DNA of 6,919 nt from Pseudomonadota bacterium. Lineage in GTDB: Bacteria > Pseudomonadota > Alphaproteobacteria > Micropepsales > Micropepsaceae. A program made the translations under genes and the position numbers. Under the pieces are notes generated by a model that made no database searches, was not told the DNA's origin, and was given only the letters and a program-made list of their open reading frames with translations. Position 1 is the first letter of the stretch; every line of letters starts with the position of its first letter. The stretch is taken from the NCBI GenBank assembly GCA_025360685.1, contig JANYBR010000521.1, positions 1-6,919 of the forward strand. The letters are read 5' to 3'. Of the stretch, positions 1 through 6,255 are shown in pieces.

Positions 1-933
1 CTCGGCCGTCATGCAGTTCGCGCGCTGGCGCGCGCCGGCCATCGCGTCCGTGTCGCGGTGCGCTATCCCAACCAGGGCTACTTCCTGCGGCCGATGGGTC
101 ATGCCGGCCAGATCGCTCTGGTCCCGTGCAACGTGCGCAACACCGGGCAAGTGGCGGACGCTGTCCGGGGCGCCGATGCTGTTATCAACCTCACCGGTAT
201 CCTCTATCAACGCGGCAGACAGAATTTCGAGGCCGTGCACATAGACGGCGCGCAAGCGATCGCCAAGGCGGCGCATGCGGCCGGGGCAGCAACGCTCGTT
301 CATGTTTCCGCGATCGGCGCCGACAGGGACGCGCCCAGCTCTTATGCGGCGAGCAAAGGCGAAGGCGAGCTTTGCGTGCGGGAGGCGTTCCCCGACGCCG
401 TCATCCTGCGGCCATCGCTGGTGTTCGGGCCGGAGGATGATTTCTTCAATCGTTTTGCGGCGCTGGCGCGCCTGCTTCCGGCATTGCCCTTGATCGGCGG
501 CGGCCGGACTAGGTTTCAGCCCGTGTTCGTCGGCGATGTCGCCGCTGCGATCGTTCGCGGTGTCTGCGATCCGGCCACGCGCGGCCAGACTTACGAGCTT
601 GGCGGGCCAACGGTGTACACGTTCCGGGAGCTGATGCAGATCGTGTTGCGCGAGACGGGACGTAAGCGGCTGCTGGTCCCGATTCCGTTTTTCGTCGCGA
701 CCCTGCAGGCGACTTTCCTGCAGTTCCTACCCAAGCCGTTGCTCACTCCCGATCAGGTGAGCTTGCTGAAATCGGACAATGTCGTCACCGCCGCGAACAC
801 TCTTGCCTCGCTCGGCATCGTGCCGACTTCGGTGGAAGCCGAGGTACCGGCTTATCTGTGGCGCTTTCGGTCCCGGGGCCAATATGACGACTTGGTGCGC
901 GACAAGACTAACGCAGCACCAGCACCGCTATAA
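1..933 (+). CDS. Complex I NDUFA9-like SDR family protein (5' end outside window)
   Basis: Predicted NAD(P)-binding atypical short-chain dehydrogenase of the NDUFA9-like group. In mitochondria this family is an accessory subunit of NADH dehydrogenase; the bacterial role is not well defined. The frame is open from base 1, giving 310 visible residues. The first residues (LGRH) look like the end of the N-terminal GGxGFLGRH dinucleotide-binding turn, so only about 10-20 residues should be missing. Visible family marks, numbered from the first residue in the window: the strand VHVSAIGAD (100-108), a YxxxK pair (Y115, K119), RPSLVFGPEDDFFNRF (137-152) and FQPVFVGDVA (172-181). A GTG at 58 could be taken for a start, but the upstream residues fit the Rossmann fold, so it is internal. 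The stop TAA (931-933) lies inside the 3' end of the convergent uppP gene. Family call confident; substrate unknown. Confidence 0.9.
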   Translation, partial: LGRHAVRALARAGHRVRVAVRYPNQGYFLRPMGHAGQIALVPCNVRNTGQVADAVRGADAVINLTGILYQRGRQNFEAVHIDGAQAIAKAAHAAGAATLVHVSAIGADRDAPSSYAASKGEGELCVREAFPDAVILRPSLVFGPEDDFFNRFAALARLLPALPLIGGGRTRFQPVFVGDVAAAIVRGVCDPATRGQTYELGGPTVYTFRELMQIVLRETGRKRLLVPIPFFVATLQATFLQFLPKPLLTPDQVSLLKSDNVVTAANTLASLGIVPTSVEAEVPAYLWRFRSRGQYDDLVRDKTNAAPAPL

Positions 934-1714
934 TCCCAAGACCTGCCGCGATGCGGTACCAGCCGAACGGCTTCAGGCCAAAGCGGCCGATGAAGGCGAT
1001 AAACGTTCGCACCACCACGAGGGCAACAAGGAACGACACGACGAAGCCGACCGCGATGTCGAGTCCGGCATCGAAGTTGAGAACTTGCCGGTTCTTCCAC
1101 AGATCGAACACGGTAGCACCGAACATGGTCGGCACGGCGAGATAGAATGTGAACAGCGCTCCTGCCCTGCGATCCACGCCGATCAGTTCGCCGCCCAGGA
1201 TGGTCGCGCCCGAGCGCGATACGCCGGGAATTATCGCCAGCACTTGAAACATTCCGATCCAGAACGCTCTCGCTAGCGGCAGCTTGTCTCCGTCCACGTA
1301 ACGCGGTGGAGGTGCAAGCCGCTCGAAAATCAGGATCACAATTCCGCCGACGATGAGAGTGGTCGCGATCACGACGGGCGCAATAGCGGGGGCGAACAGC
1401 ACGTTCTTGATGAAGCCATGCAGTGCAGCGCCAAATATGGCGGCTGGCAGGAACGCGATGACGACGCCAAGTGCGAACTTTCGCGAATCGGCCGAACTCG
1501 TCAGCGTGACCAGCACCGTCCAGAAACGGCGCCAGTAAACGGCGACCACCGAAAGGATCGCGCCGAGCTGGATAACGATGGGGAAAACATCCCCCGGCGG
1601 CTGGAAGCCCAGCAAGTCCTGGGCGATCAGAAGATGGGCGGTGGACGAGACTGGCAGAAATTCTGTGAGCCCTTCGACAATGCCCAGAATCACATCGTTA
1701 ACAAAGTGTTGCAT
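908..1714 (-). CDS. uppP: Undecaprenyl-diphosphatase UppP (BacA family)
   Basis: Integral inner-membrane phosphatase that converts undecaprenyl diphosphate to undecaprenyl phosphate, recycling the lipid carrier for peptidoglycan and other glycans. Overexpression gives bacitracin resistance in known members. The product is 268 residues, the usual family length, and almost wholly hydrophobic. The first signature EGLTEFLPVSSTAHL is at residues 14-28 (acidic E14 and E17, H27), and the second, PGVSRSGAT, at 163-171 with R167; both line the family's active site. FTFYLAVPTM (188-197) matches the conserved helix that follows. The start at 1714 is chosen over an in-frame ATG at 1786 because it has an AAGGAA ribosome site 6 nt upstream and begins like family members (MQHFVNDVILGIVEG). 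The gene is divergent from the pilin and mtgA and convergent with the NDUFA9-like gene, overlapping it by 26 nt. High confidence. Confidence 0.97.
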   Translation of the reverse strand: MQHFVNDVILGIVEGLTEFLPVSSTAHLLIAQDLLGFQPPGDVFPIVIQLGAILSVVAVYWRRFWTVLVTLTSSADSRKFALGVVIAFLPAAIFGAALHGFIKNVLFAPAIAPVVIATTLIVGGIVILIFERLAPPPRYVDGDKLPLARAFWIGMFQVLAIIPGVSRSGATILGGELIGVDRRAGALFTFYLAVPTMFGATVFDLWKNRQVLNFDAGLDIAVGFVVSFLVALVVVRTFIAFIGRFGLKPFGWYRIAAGLGIIAVLVLR

Positions 1715-1913
1715 GGCGGTTTCCTTCGTCGAGCGGGCTGGGCAAACCGCCCAATAAAGGCGTGCACGGGCTGCCGGAAATTGCATTGCATTTGACTAAA
1801 ATTCAATTCGGATTGCCGTGTGCTTGGTAAATGAAGATCAATGTTCCCGCCTCATGATCCGGCTGCGTCGCGAGCGGCGCGCAACGTCAACTTGCATCGA
1901 TGTGGGGCTGACC
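1715..1913. promoter_or_regulatory. Divergent intergenic region between uppP and the Flp pilin
   Basis: This roughly 200-nt gap must hold the control regions of two divergent units. It contains the most AT-rich stretch of the area (about 1779-1810), with TTGACT at 1792-1797 and TAAAAT at 1797-1802 on the plus strand and TTGAAT on the minus strand (1801-1806). None of these forms a pair of -35 and -10 boxes with a good 16-18 nt spacer, so I cannot place a transcription start. The stretch 1818-1913 is open in the pilin frame, but the residues it would encode do not fit a pilin leader. Confidence 0.35.
1721..1726 (-). promoter_or_regulatory. Ribosome binding site of uppP
   Basis: Reading on the minus strand, AAGGAA lies 6 nt before the ATG at 1714. 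It decides the uppP start, because the in-frame upstream ATG at 1786 has no comparable site and would add 24 residues without family similarity. Confidence 0.75.
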
Positions 1914-2072
1914 ATGCTCATACGGAACTATTTGCGCGACGAGGGCGGCGCGACGGCCATCGAATATGGCCTGATAGCTGCGCTTATTGCCGTCGTGATC
2001 ATCGCGGCCGTAAGCGCCGTGGGAACGCAACTGTCGACGACATTTACTTCAGTCTCGACCGGCCTGAAGTAG
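1914..2072 (+). CDS. Flp family type IVb pilin
   Basis: Small pilin precursor of 52 residues, of the kind assembled by the Tad machinery into adhesive Flp fibres. The short charged leader MLIRNYLRDEGG is followed by ATAIEYGLIAALIAVVIIAA, the hallmark Flp core. By family rule the prepilin peptidase cuts after G12, leaving A13 as +1, with the conserved Glu at +5 (E17) and Tyr at +6 (Y18). A single hydrophobic helix (about 19-37) and a Ser/Thr-rich tail complete it. The start at 1914 gives a leader of normal length; the frame is open back to 1818, but those starts would give a leader over 40 residues long. Only a weak GGGG (1904-1907) stands as ribosome site. No other tad or flp gene is in the window. 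mtgA begins 25 nt downstream, so the two may share a transcript. Confidence 0.9.
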   Translation: MLIRNYLRDEGGATAIEYGLIAALIAVVIIAAVSAVGTQLSTTFTSVSTGLK

Positions 2073-2097
2073 CAATCTCGTCCCGCCTTGCGGAAGC

Positions 2098-2898
2098 ATG
2101 GCAGTTGCTTGCTATGCTCGCCGCATGGGGCGCGGTGGACTTTTGGCTTGGCCGGTTGCGCTGTGGCGCGAGACGGCGGCGTTCTTTCGGTGGCTCTGGA
2201 ACGGGCATCCCGGCGGGAGAACACCATGGGTGCGCCGCATCGCGGCCGCACTCTTTTTTTTCGCCCTACCGGCTCCGGTTATTCTATTGCTGATCTTCCG
2301 ATTCGTGCCGATTCCCTTCACGGCGCAGATGCTGATCGATCTTGCGACCGTCAAACCCATTCACTATTCGTGGCGGGAAGCGGGCCAGATCTCGCCCTAT
2401 CTCGGCCGTGCCGTCATCGGCTCCGAGGACCAGGAATTCTGCAACCATAGGGGCTTCGACTGGAAGGAACTGAGCGACGCATGGCGCGACTATACAAGGC
2501 GGCACAAGTCGCTGCGCGGCGCCAGCACGCTCAGCCAGCAGACAGCGCGCGAAGTCTTTCTCACGCCGCTGCACAGCTTTGTGCGCAAGGGTGTCGAGGC
2601 ATGGCTGACCGTCCTCATCGAGGCGCTGTGGCCCAAGCAACGCATCCTCACGGCCTATCTGAATGTGGTTGACTGGGGCCAGGGAAACTATGGCGCAGAG
2701 GCCGCGGCTCAGAGCTACTTCGGCGTGCCGGCCTCGGCGCTGACCCAGTCGCAGGCGGCGCGCCTTGCCGCGGTGCTTCCCAACCCAGATCGGTACAAGG
2801 CCGATCGTCCAGGCCCTTATGTGCGTCAGCGCACTGGGACTCTCGTGTCTCGCCAGCACGAGGTAGTGCGCGACGCCCTGGATTGGTGCATACGTTAA
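2098..2898 (+). CDS. mtgA: Monofunctional peptidoglycan glycosyltransferase MtgA (GT51)
   Basis: Inner-membrane glycosyltransferase that polymerises lipid II into glycan strands without a transpeptidase domain. With the start at 2098 it has 266 residues: an N-terminal cytoplasmic part, one membrane anchor (about 48-70), then the GT51 domain. GT51 motifs in order: EDQEFCNHRGFDW (110-122, catalytic E110), RGASTLSQQTA (140-150), RKGVE (163-167, second glutamate E167), PKQRILTAYLNVVDWG (179-194), YGAEAAAQSYFG (198-209) and AARLAAVLPNP (220-230). There is no penicillin-binding domain, as expected for MtgA. The start is uncertain. 2098 (GGA only 3 nt upstream) and 2125 (no visible site) are ATGs. 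A GTG at 2230 has GGAGA at 2216-2220 and would give 222 residues with the anchor at the very N-terminus. Codons from about 2158 already look coding, favouring the longer forms. An 8-T run (2254-2261) encodes FFF in the anchor. Confidence 0.95.
   Translation: MAVACYARRMGRGGLLAWPVALWRETAAFFRWLWNGHPGGRTPWVRRIAAALFFFALPAPVILLLIFRFVPIPFTAQMLIDLATVKPIHYSWREAGQISPYLGRAVIGSEDQEFCNHRGFDWKELSDAWRDYTRRHKSLRGASTLSQQTAREVFLTPLHSFVRKGVEAWLTVLIEALWPKQRILTAYLNVVDWGQGNYGAEAAAQSYFGVPASALTQSQAARLAAVLPNPDRYKADRPGPYVRQRTGTLVSRQHEVVRDALDWCIR
2216..2220 (+). promoter_or_regulatory. Strong internal Shine-Dalgarno-like site in mtgA
   Basis: GGAGA at 2216-2220 lies 5 nt before an ATG at 2226 that is out of the mtgA frame, and 9 nt before a GTG at 2230 that is in frame. 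It is a better ribosome site than anything before the ATGs at 2098 or 2125, so it bears on which mtgA start is used. It may also be chance in GC-rich coding sequence. Confidence 0.35.
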
Positions 2899-2926
2899 GC
2901 ACCCTAGGAGCGGCGGCGGCAGTCGA

Positions 2927-2941
2927 CTAGATTGCATCTAG
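2927..2941. repeat. Perfect 6-bp inverted repeat just before the GST start codon
   Basis: CTAGAT (2927-2932), a 3-nt loop TGC, and ATCTAG (2936-2941) form a perfect dyad that ends 1 nt before the ATG at 2943. The space normally used by a ribosome site is occupied by the dyad and no Shine-Dalgarno motif is visible. It could be an operator half-site pair or an RNA hairpin over the initiation region. No T-run follows, so it is not a terminator. It is short enough that chance cannot be excluded. Confidence 0.45.
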
Positions 2942-2942
2942 A

Positions 2943-3587
2943 ATGCGTAAATTGATTCACCTAACTCTGTCGCCCGCTTCGCGTCTCGCCCGTCTTATGG
3001 TGGGCGAGAAGAGGCTCGCCTGCGATCCGGTGGCGTCCGACGACCCGCAGGCGCACCTGCCGGTATTCATCGAGCTTGACGGCACACGCAGCGAAGGATT
3101 GTGGGCCATTGTCGACCACCTCGAGGGCAACTATCCCGAGCATCCGCTGACACCCGAAGATCCGCTGCAGCGCGCCGAGGTGCTGCGCTGGCTCGACTGG
3201 GCCATGGGCACGTTTCACGAACAGGTGACGCGGCGTATCGTCTTCGAGAAGGGCGCACAGCGCTACACCGGCGCACCCGCCCGCAGCGCGCCCGACATGA
3301 ACGTCATCCGCCAGGGGCGCGATGCGCTGCGCGTGCTGCTCAAGACCATTGGCCAGGCGGCCGAAGCCAACGGCAACATCGCATCGCGTGAATGCTCACT
3401 TGCGGATCTCGCCGTGGCCGCTCACCTGTCGGCGCTCGACTATTTCGGAGAAATTCCGTGGGCGGAGTATCCCAGCACGGCCGAATGGTTCGTGCGGATC
3501 AAGTCGCGCCCGTCGTTCCGCACGTTGCTCTCGGACCGCGTGCCCGGCCAACCACCGACATCGACCTATGCCGAGCTCGACTTCTAG
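2943..3587 (+). CDS. Glutathione S-transferase family protein
   Basis: Cytosolic GST-fold protein of 214 residues, the usual length. The N-terminal thioredoxin-like half runs from MRKLIHLTLSPASRLARL, with S10 at the usual catalytic Ser/Cys position. It contains the cis-Pro segment HLPVFIE (38-44) and the glutathione-contact region TRSEGLWAIVDHLE (48-61), where S50 takes the place of the conserved acid-Ser pair. The helical C-terminal half carries the N-capping box SLAD (152-155) and the terminal SRPSFRTLL (188-196), typical of bacterial GSTs. The substrate cannot be told from sequence. The gene starts 44 nt after mtgA, has no clear ribosome site, and overlaps the start of queG by 20 nt, so the two are probably cotranscribed and coupled. 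I recall GST-QueG adjacency as common in Alphaproteobacteria. That is memory, and it does not prove a role in queuosine synthesis. Confidence 0.88.
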   Translation: MRKLIHLTLSPASRLARLMVGEKRLACDPVASDDPQAHLPVFIELDGTRSEGLWAIVDHLEGNYPEHPLTPEDPLQRAEVLRWLDWAMGTFHEQVTRRIVFEKGAQRYTGAPARSAPDMNVIRQGRDALRVLLKTIGQAAEANGNIASRECSLADLAVAAHLSALDYFGEIPWAEYPSTAEWFVRIKSRPSFRTLLSDRVPGQPPTSTYAELDF

Positions 3588-4695
3588 TCCTGACATCCGC
3601 GTCGCAATCGCGGAGCGCGCGCGGACGGAAGGCTTCGATGTCGTGCGCTTCGCGCGGGCGGCCGCGCCGCCGCAAGCGAACGAACGGCTCGGCCATTTCC
3701 TCGCCGACGGACGGCAGGGAACGATGGACTGGATGGCGCGCAACGCCGCTCGGCGCGCCGATCCGAGCGTCCTTTGGCCCGGCGCCAAGAGCATCATCGT
3801 GCTGGGGATCAGTTACGCGCCTGGGCATGATCCGCTAGCAGTGCTCGCCAAACGCGATGCCGGCGCGATTTCGGTGTATGCCCAAGGCGACGACTATCAC
3901 GACGTCATCAAGAAGAAGCTGAAACGCTTGGCAGGCGGCATCGCCCGCAGCTACAGCTCCGACGTGAAGGTGTTCGTTGACACCGCGCCCGTCATGGAGA
4001 AGCCGCTCGCGCAAGCCGCCGGGGCGGGCTGGCAGGGCAAGCACACCAATCTTGTCAGTCGCGAATTCGGTTCCTGGCTGTTCCTGGCCTCGATCTTCAC
4101 GAGCCTGGAAATCGAACCGGACACCGCGGAGGCGGATCACTGCGGGCAGTGCCGCCGCTGTCTGGATGTCTGCCCGACGAATGCGTTCCCAGCTCCCTAT
4201 GAGCTGGATGCGCGACGCTGCATTTCCTATCTGACGATCGAGCACAAAGGACACATTGCGCGCGAATTCCGCGAGGCCATCGGGAATCGAATATACGGCT
4301 GCGACGACTGCCTCGCCGTCTGTCCGTGGAACAAGTTCGCCCACGCAGCCCATGAGCAACAGTTCCACCCGAGCGAAGAACTCAAGCATTTGCGTCTGGC
4401 TCAGCTGGCACGGCTGGAGAATGAATCGTTTCGCACCCTGTTCCGCAAGTCGGCGGTCAAGCGGATCGGGCGCGACCGCTTCGTGCGCAACGTATTGATC
4501 GCGATCGGCAACTCCGGCGACCTCTCGCTCGCGCCGGAAGCTGAGCGCCTGCTCGACGATGCCTCGCCATTGGTGCGCGCGATGGCTGTCTGGGCGCTGG
4601 GACGGTTGGGCGTCGCCTCGACACATCGACAAAGATCGCTGAACGAGCGCGATCCCGATGTCCGAGCGGAATGGGATTGCGCTAGTGCACTTTAG
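3568..4695 (+). CDS. queG: tRNA epoxyqueuosine(34) reductase QueG
   Basis: Cobalamin-dependent iron-sulfur enzyme that reduces epoxyqueuosine to queuosine at the wobble base of GUN-anticodon tRNAs, the final step of the pathway; cytoplasmic. The product is 375 residues. Domain order: N-terminal cobalamin-binding region including VYAQGDDYH (103-111) and FVDTAPVMEK (136-145), where D138 matches the proposed catalytic Asp; then a bis-[4Fe-4S] ferredoxin module with eight cysteines (C192, C195, C198, C202, C218, C245, C248, C252) in the patterns CGQCRRCLDVCP and CDDCLAVCPW; then a C-terminal HEAT-like segment (about 300-350) thought to contact tRNA. The frame is open upstream to 3322 and beyond, but that part lies inside the GST gene and has no QueG similarity. 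ATG at 3568 gives the correct length and a 20-nt overlap with the GST gene, implying coupled translation. No ribosome site is visible. The tail overlaps the convergent TPR gene by 14 nt. Confidence 0.96.
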   Translation: MPSSTSSPDIRVAIAERARTEGFDVVRFARAAAPPQANERLGHFLADGRQGTMDWMARNAARRADPSVLWPGAKSIIVLGISYAPGHDPLAVLAKRDAGAISVYAQGDDYHDVIKKKLKRLAGGIARSYSSDVKVFVDTAPVMEKPLAQAAGAGWQGKHTNLVSREFGSWLFLASIFTSLEIEPDTAEADHCGQCRRCLDVCPTNAFPAPYELDARRCISYLTIEHKGHIAREFREAIGNRIYGCDDCLAVCPWNKFAHAAHEQQFHPSEELKHLRLAQLARLENESFRTLFRKSAVKRIGRDRFVRNVLIAIGNSGDLSLAPEAERLLDDASPLVRAMAVWALGRLGVASTHRQRSLNERDPDVRAEWDCASAL

Positions 4696-5482
4696 GCGAT
4701 TTTGGCGCTACGGCCGGTGGCGCCGGAACCGGCTCGGTGTCCAGAAGATGCTGCCTCGCGGAGGATGCCGCGGCACTATTGGGCGACGTCGCGGCAACGG
4801 TGAGCCAGTCGGCACGCGCTCCAGCCACATCTCCGACTTCATACTTCATCGTGCCGCGTTCGACCAACGCGTCTGCGAAGCCAGGATGCAGTTTCAGCGC
4901 GCGTTCGAAATCGGCACGCGCATCGGACTTGTGGCCCATCGCATGGCGGGCACTGCCCCGTAGCACCAACAGGTCTGCGCGGTTGGGACTGACGAGCAGA
5001 GCGGCGGTAAGGTCGGACTCGGCGCGGGGCCAGTATTTCTTCATCGCATTCGCCCGCGCCCGGTCGGCCAGCAGGTCCGGATCGGCGGGATCGATCGACA
5101 ACGCGGCCGTGAATGACGCGGCGGCGTTATCGGGCTTGCTCGCCAGCAGCCAGGCATTGCCGGCCTGGTCGAACAGGTCCATCCGCACCGTGGGATCGTT
5201 CGTCATTCCGCCATGGGCCAGAACGTCGAGCTTGGCGCCGGCCTCGGCGTAACGGCGCAGCGACACAAGCGCCACAGCCATGCAATGTTCCGACGCCGCT
5301 CCGCCGCCGGCCTTCTGCCAATCGGTCGCTTCGCGCAGCGCATCGTTCGCGTTCGACGCGGCGAGCGCCAGGCAATGCTCGTACCGCTCCTTACCAATCG
5401 CCGGCGCGGTCGCCGCATGCACTGCGACGCCCATCAGAAGAAAAGTCACGCCCGATACCAAGGTGAAGCGCGCACTGATCAT
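4682..5482 (-). CDS. Secreted tetratricopeptide repeat protein
   Basis: Predicted exported (periplasmic) TPR protein of 266 residues; function unknown, probably a protein-binding scaffold. A Sec-type signal peptide (MISARFTLVSGVTFLLMGVAVHA) has a likely cut after A23 (VHA|AT). After it comes a helical region with two cysteines, C37 (YEHCLALA) and C67 (SEHCMAVAL), about 30 residues apart. Then come four contiguous repeats of exactly 34 residues each: 102-135, 136-169, 170-203 and 204-237. These show the TPR pattern (A/G at the helix turns, a hydrophobic position, then P near the end: DPADP, SPNRA, HPGFA, SPNSA). The tail (250-266) is Pro/Ala/Lys-rich and disordered. The start at 5482 is chosen because it gives a clean signal peptide and overlaps the stop of the upstream hydrolase as ATGA. 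The frame is open to 5671, but that extension lies inside the hydrolase. No ribosome site is seen, which fits coupling. It resembles TPR proteins I associate with Sphingomonadales. Confidence 0.88.
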   Translation of the reverse strand: MISARFTLVSGVTFLLMGVAVHAATAPAIGKERYEHCLALAASNANDALREATDWQKAGGGAASEHCMAVALVSLRRYAEAGAKLDVLAHGGMTNDPTVRMDLFDQAGNAWLLASKPDNAAASFTAALSIDPADPDLLADRARANAMKKYWPRAESDLTAALLVSPNRADLLVLRGSARHAMGHKSDARADFERALKLHPGFADALVERGTMKYEVGDVAGARADWLTVAATSPNSAAASSARQHLLDTEPVPAPPAVAPKSPKVH

Positions 5483-6255
5483 GCGAGCGGCGCGAGGAGC
5501 GCGGATAATATCTGCACGATCAAGGCGAGTTCGCGTGGACTGGACAGGCGATGATCGCCGTCCTTCACCAACGTGATCTGGGTGTCCGGGCCGAGTGCTT
5601 CGACCAGTTTCATCGCATGCTGCCAGGGTACATCGGGGTCCATCATGCCCTGCACTATGCGTATGGGACATGCGATCGCAATCGGTTTATCCAGCAAAAG
5701 ATGTTTGCGCCCGTCTTCAATCAGGCCTCGCGAAATCGGATAGGGCTCCAGATCGTAGGCGGAAGGTCGCAGCCACTCGCCTGTTTCCAGAATTTGCCGC
5801 CGCGCATCCGCGCTCAACGATTCCCACAGCAGTCGTTCCGTGAAGTCCGTGGCTGGTGCGATCAGAAGCAGCGCCGCGATCCTCTTCGGACGCGCGAGCG
5901 CGGCGTGCAGCGCCAGCCAGCCACCCATACTGGAACCGACCAGCACCTGGGGACCATCTGTCAGCTTGTCGAGCACCTCCAACGCATCGCCGAGCCAGCG
6001 CGTGACCGTGCCTTCGCGGAAATTTCCCGACGACGCGCCATGTCCGAAATAGTCAAAGCGGACGAACGCGTGTCCTGTGTCTAATGCCAACGCATCCAGC
6101 GCGGACGCCTTGGTACCGGTCATGTCCGACTTGAAGCCGCCGAGCCAGACAATCCCCGGTGTTCGGCCCGCGCGTTTCAGATACGCGATGTGCGCGCCGC
6201 CTTCACGGGCGAGGATGCCGCTTTCCGGAATTGCCATTTCGAACGCATAACCCAT
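5479..6255 (-). CDS. Alpha/beta hydrolase, ABHD10-like
   Basis: Serine hydrolase of the alpha/beta-hydrolase fold, 258 residues. It most resembles the ABHD10-like group, whose human member is a mitochondrial thioesterase/esterase; the bacterial substrate is unknown. Visible: oxyanion-hole strand IVWLGGFKSDMTGTKA (35-50), RFDYFGHGASSG (66-77), nucleophile elbow GSSMG (107-111, Ser109), a cap region (about 135-190), the acid in MMDPDVPW (204-211, D208) and the catalytic His in KDGDHRLS (231-238, H235). The triad is therefore complete. There is no signal peptide, so it should be cytoplasmic. The start is either ATG 6255 or ATG 6237 (six residues shorter); neither has a clear ribosome site, and 6255 is given as the longer. 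Its stop overlaps the TPR gene start as ATGA, so the two form one unit. It is divergent from the M48 protease gene across 66 nt. Confidence 0.92.
   Translation of the reverse strand: MGYAFEMAIPESGILAREGGAHIAYLKRAGRTPGIVWLGGFKSDMTGTKASALDALALDTGHAFVRFDYFGHGASSGNFREGTVTRWLGDALEVLDKLTDGPQVLVGSSMGGWLALHAALARPKRIAALLLIAPATDFTERLLWESLSADARRQILETGEWLRPSAYDLEPYPISRGLIEDGRKHLLLDKPIAIACPIRIVQGMMDPDVPWQHAMKLVEALGPDTQITLVKDGDHRLSSPRELALIVQILSALLAPLA

Noticed and set aside
1715..1786. Longer uppP form starting at 1786
   Set aside because: The 24 extra residues have no family similarity, and the ATG at 1714 has a good ribosome site.
1792..1820. TTGACT as a -35 box for the pilin
   Set aside because: At 16-18 nt spacing the sequence is GC-rich (around GCCGTG) with no -10 resemblance.
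2284..2937. 217-residue open frame antisense to mtgA
   Set aside because: It mirrors the mtgA codons, shows no recognisable domain, and the MtgA motifs prove the other strand is coding.
3322..3567. Upstream extension of the queG frame to an ATG at 3322 (457 residues)
   Set aside because: These residues lie inside the GST gene, are Arg/Ser-rich and look like an out-of-frame translation; QueG similarity begins after the ATG at 3568.
3835..4632. 265-residue open frame antisense to queG
   Set aside because: A long antisense frame is expected from high-GC codon use; no domain is visible and the eight QueG cysteines are on the plus strand.
5483..5671. Longer TPR protein starting at 5671
   Set aside because: The extension is inside the hydrolase gene and would bury the signal peptide at residue 64.
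5551..6084. 177-residue open frame antisense to the hydrolase
   Set aside because: No recognisable domain; it shadows the hydrolase, whose full catalytic triad is seen.
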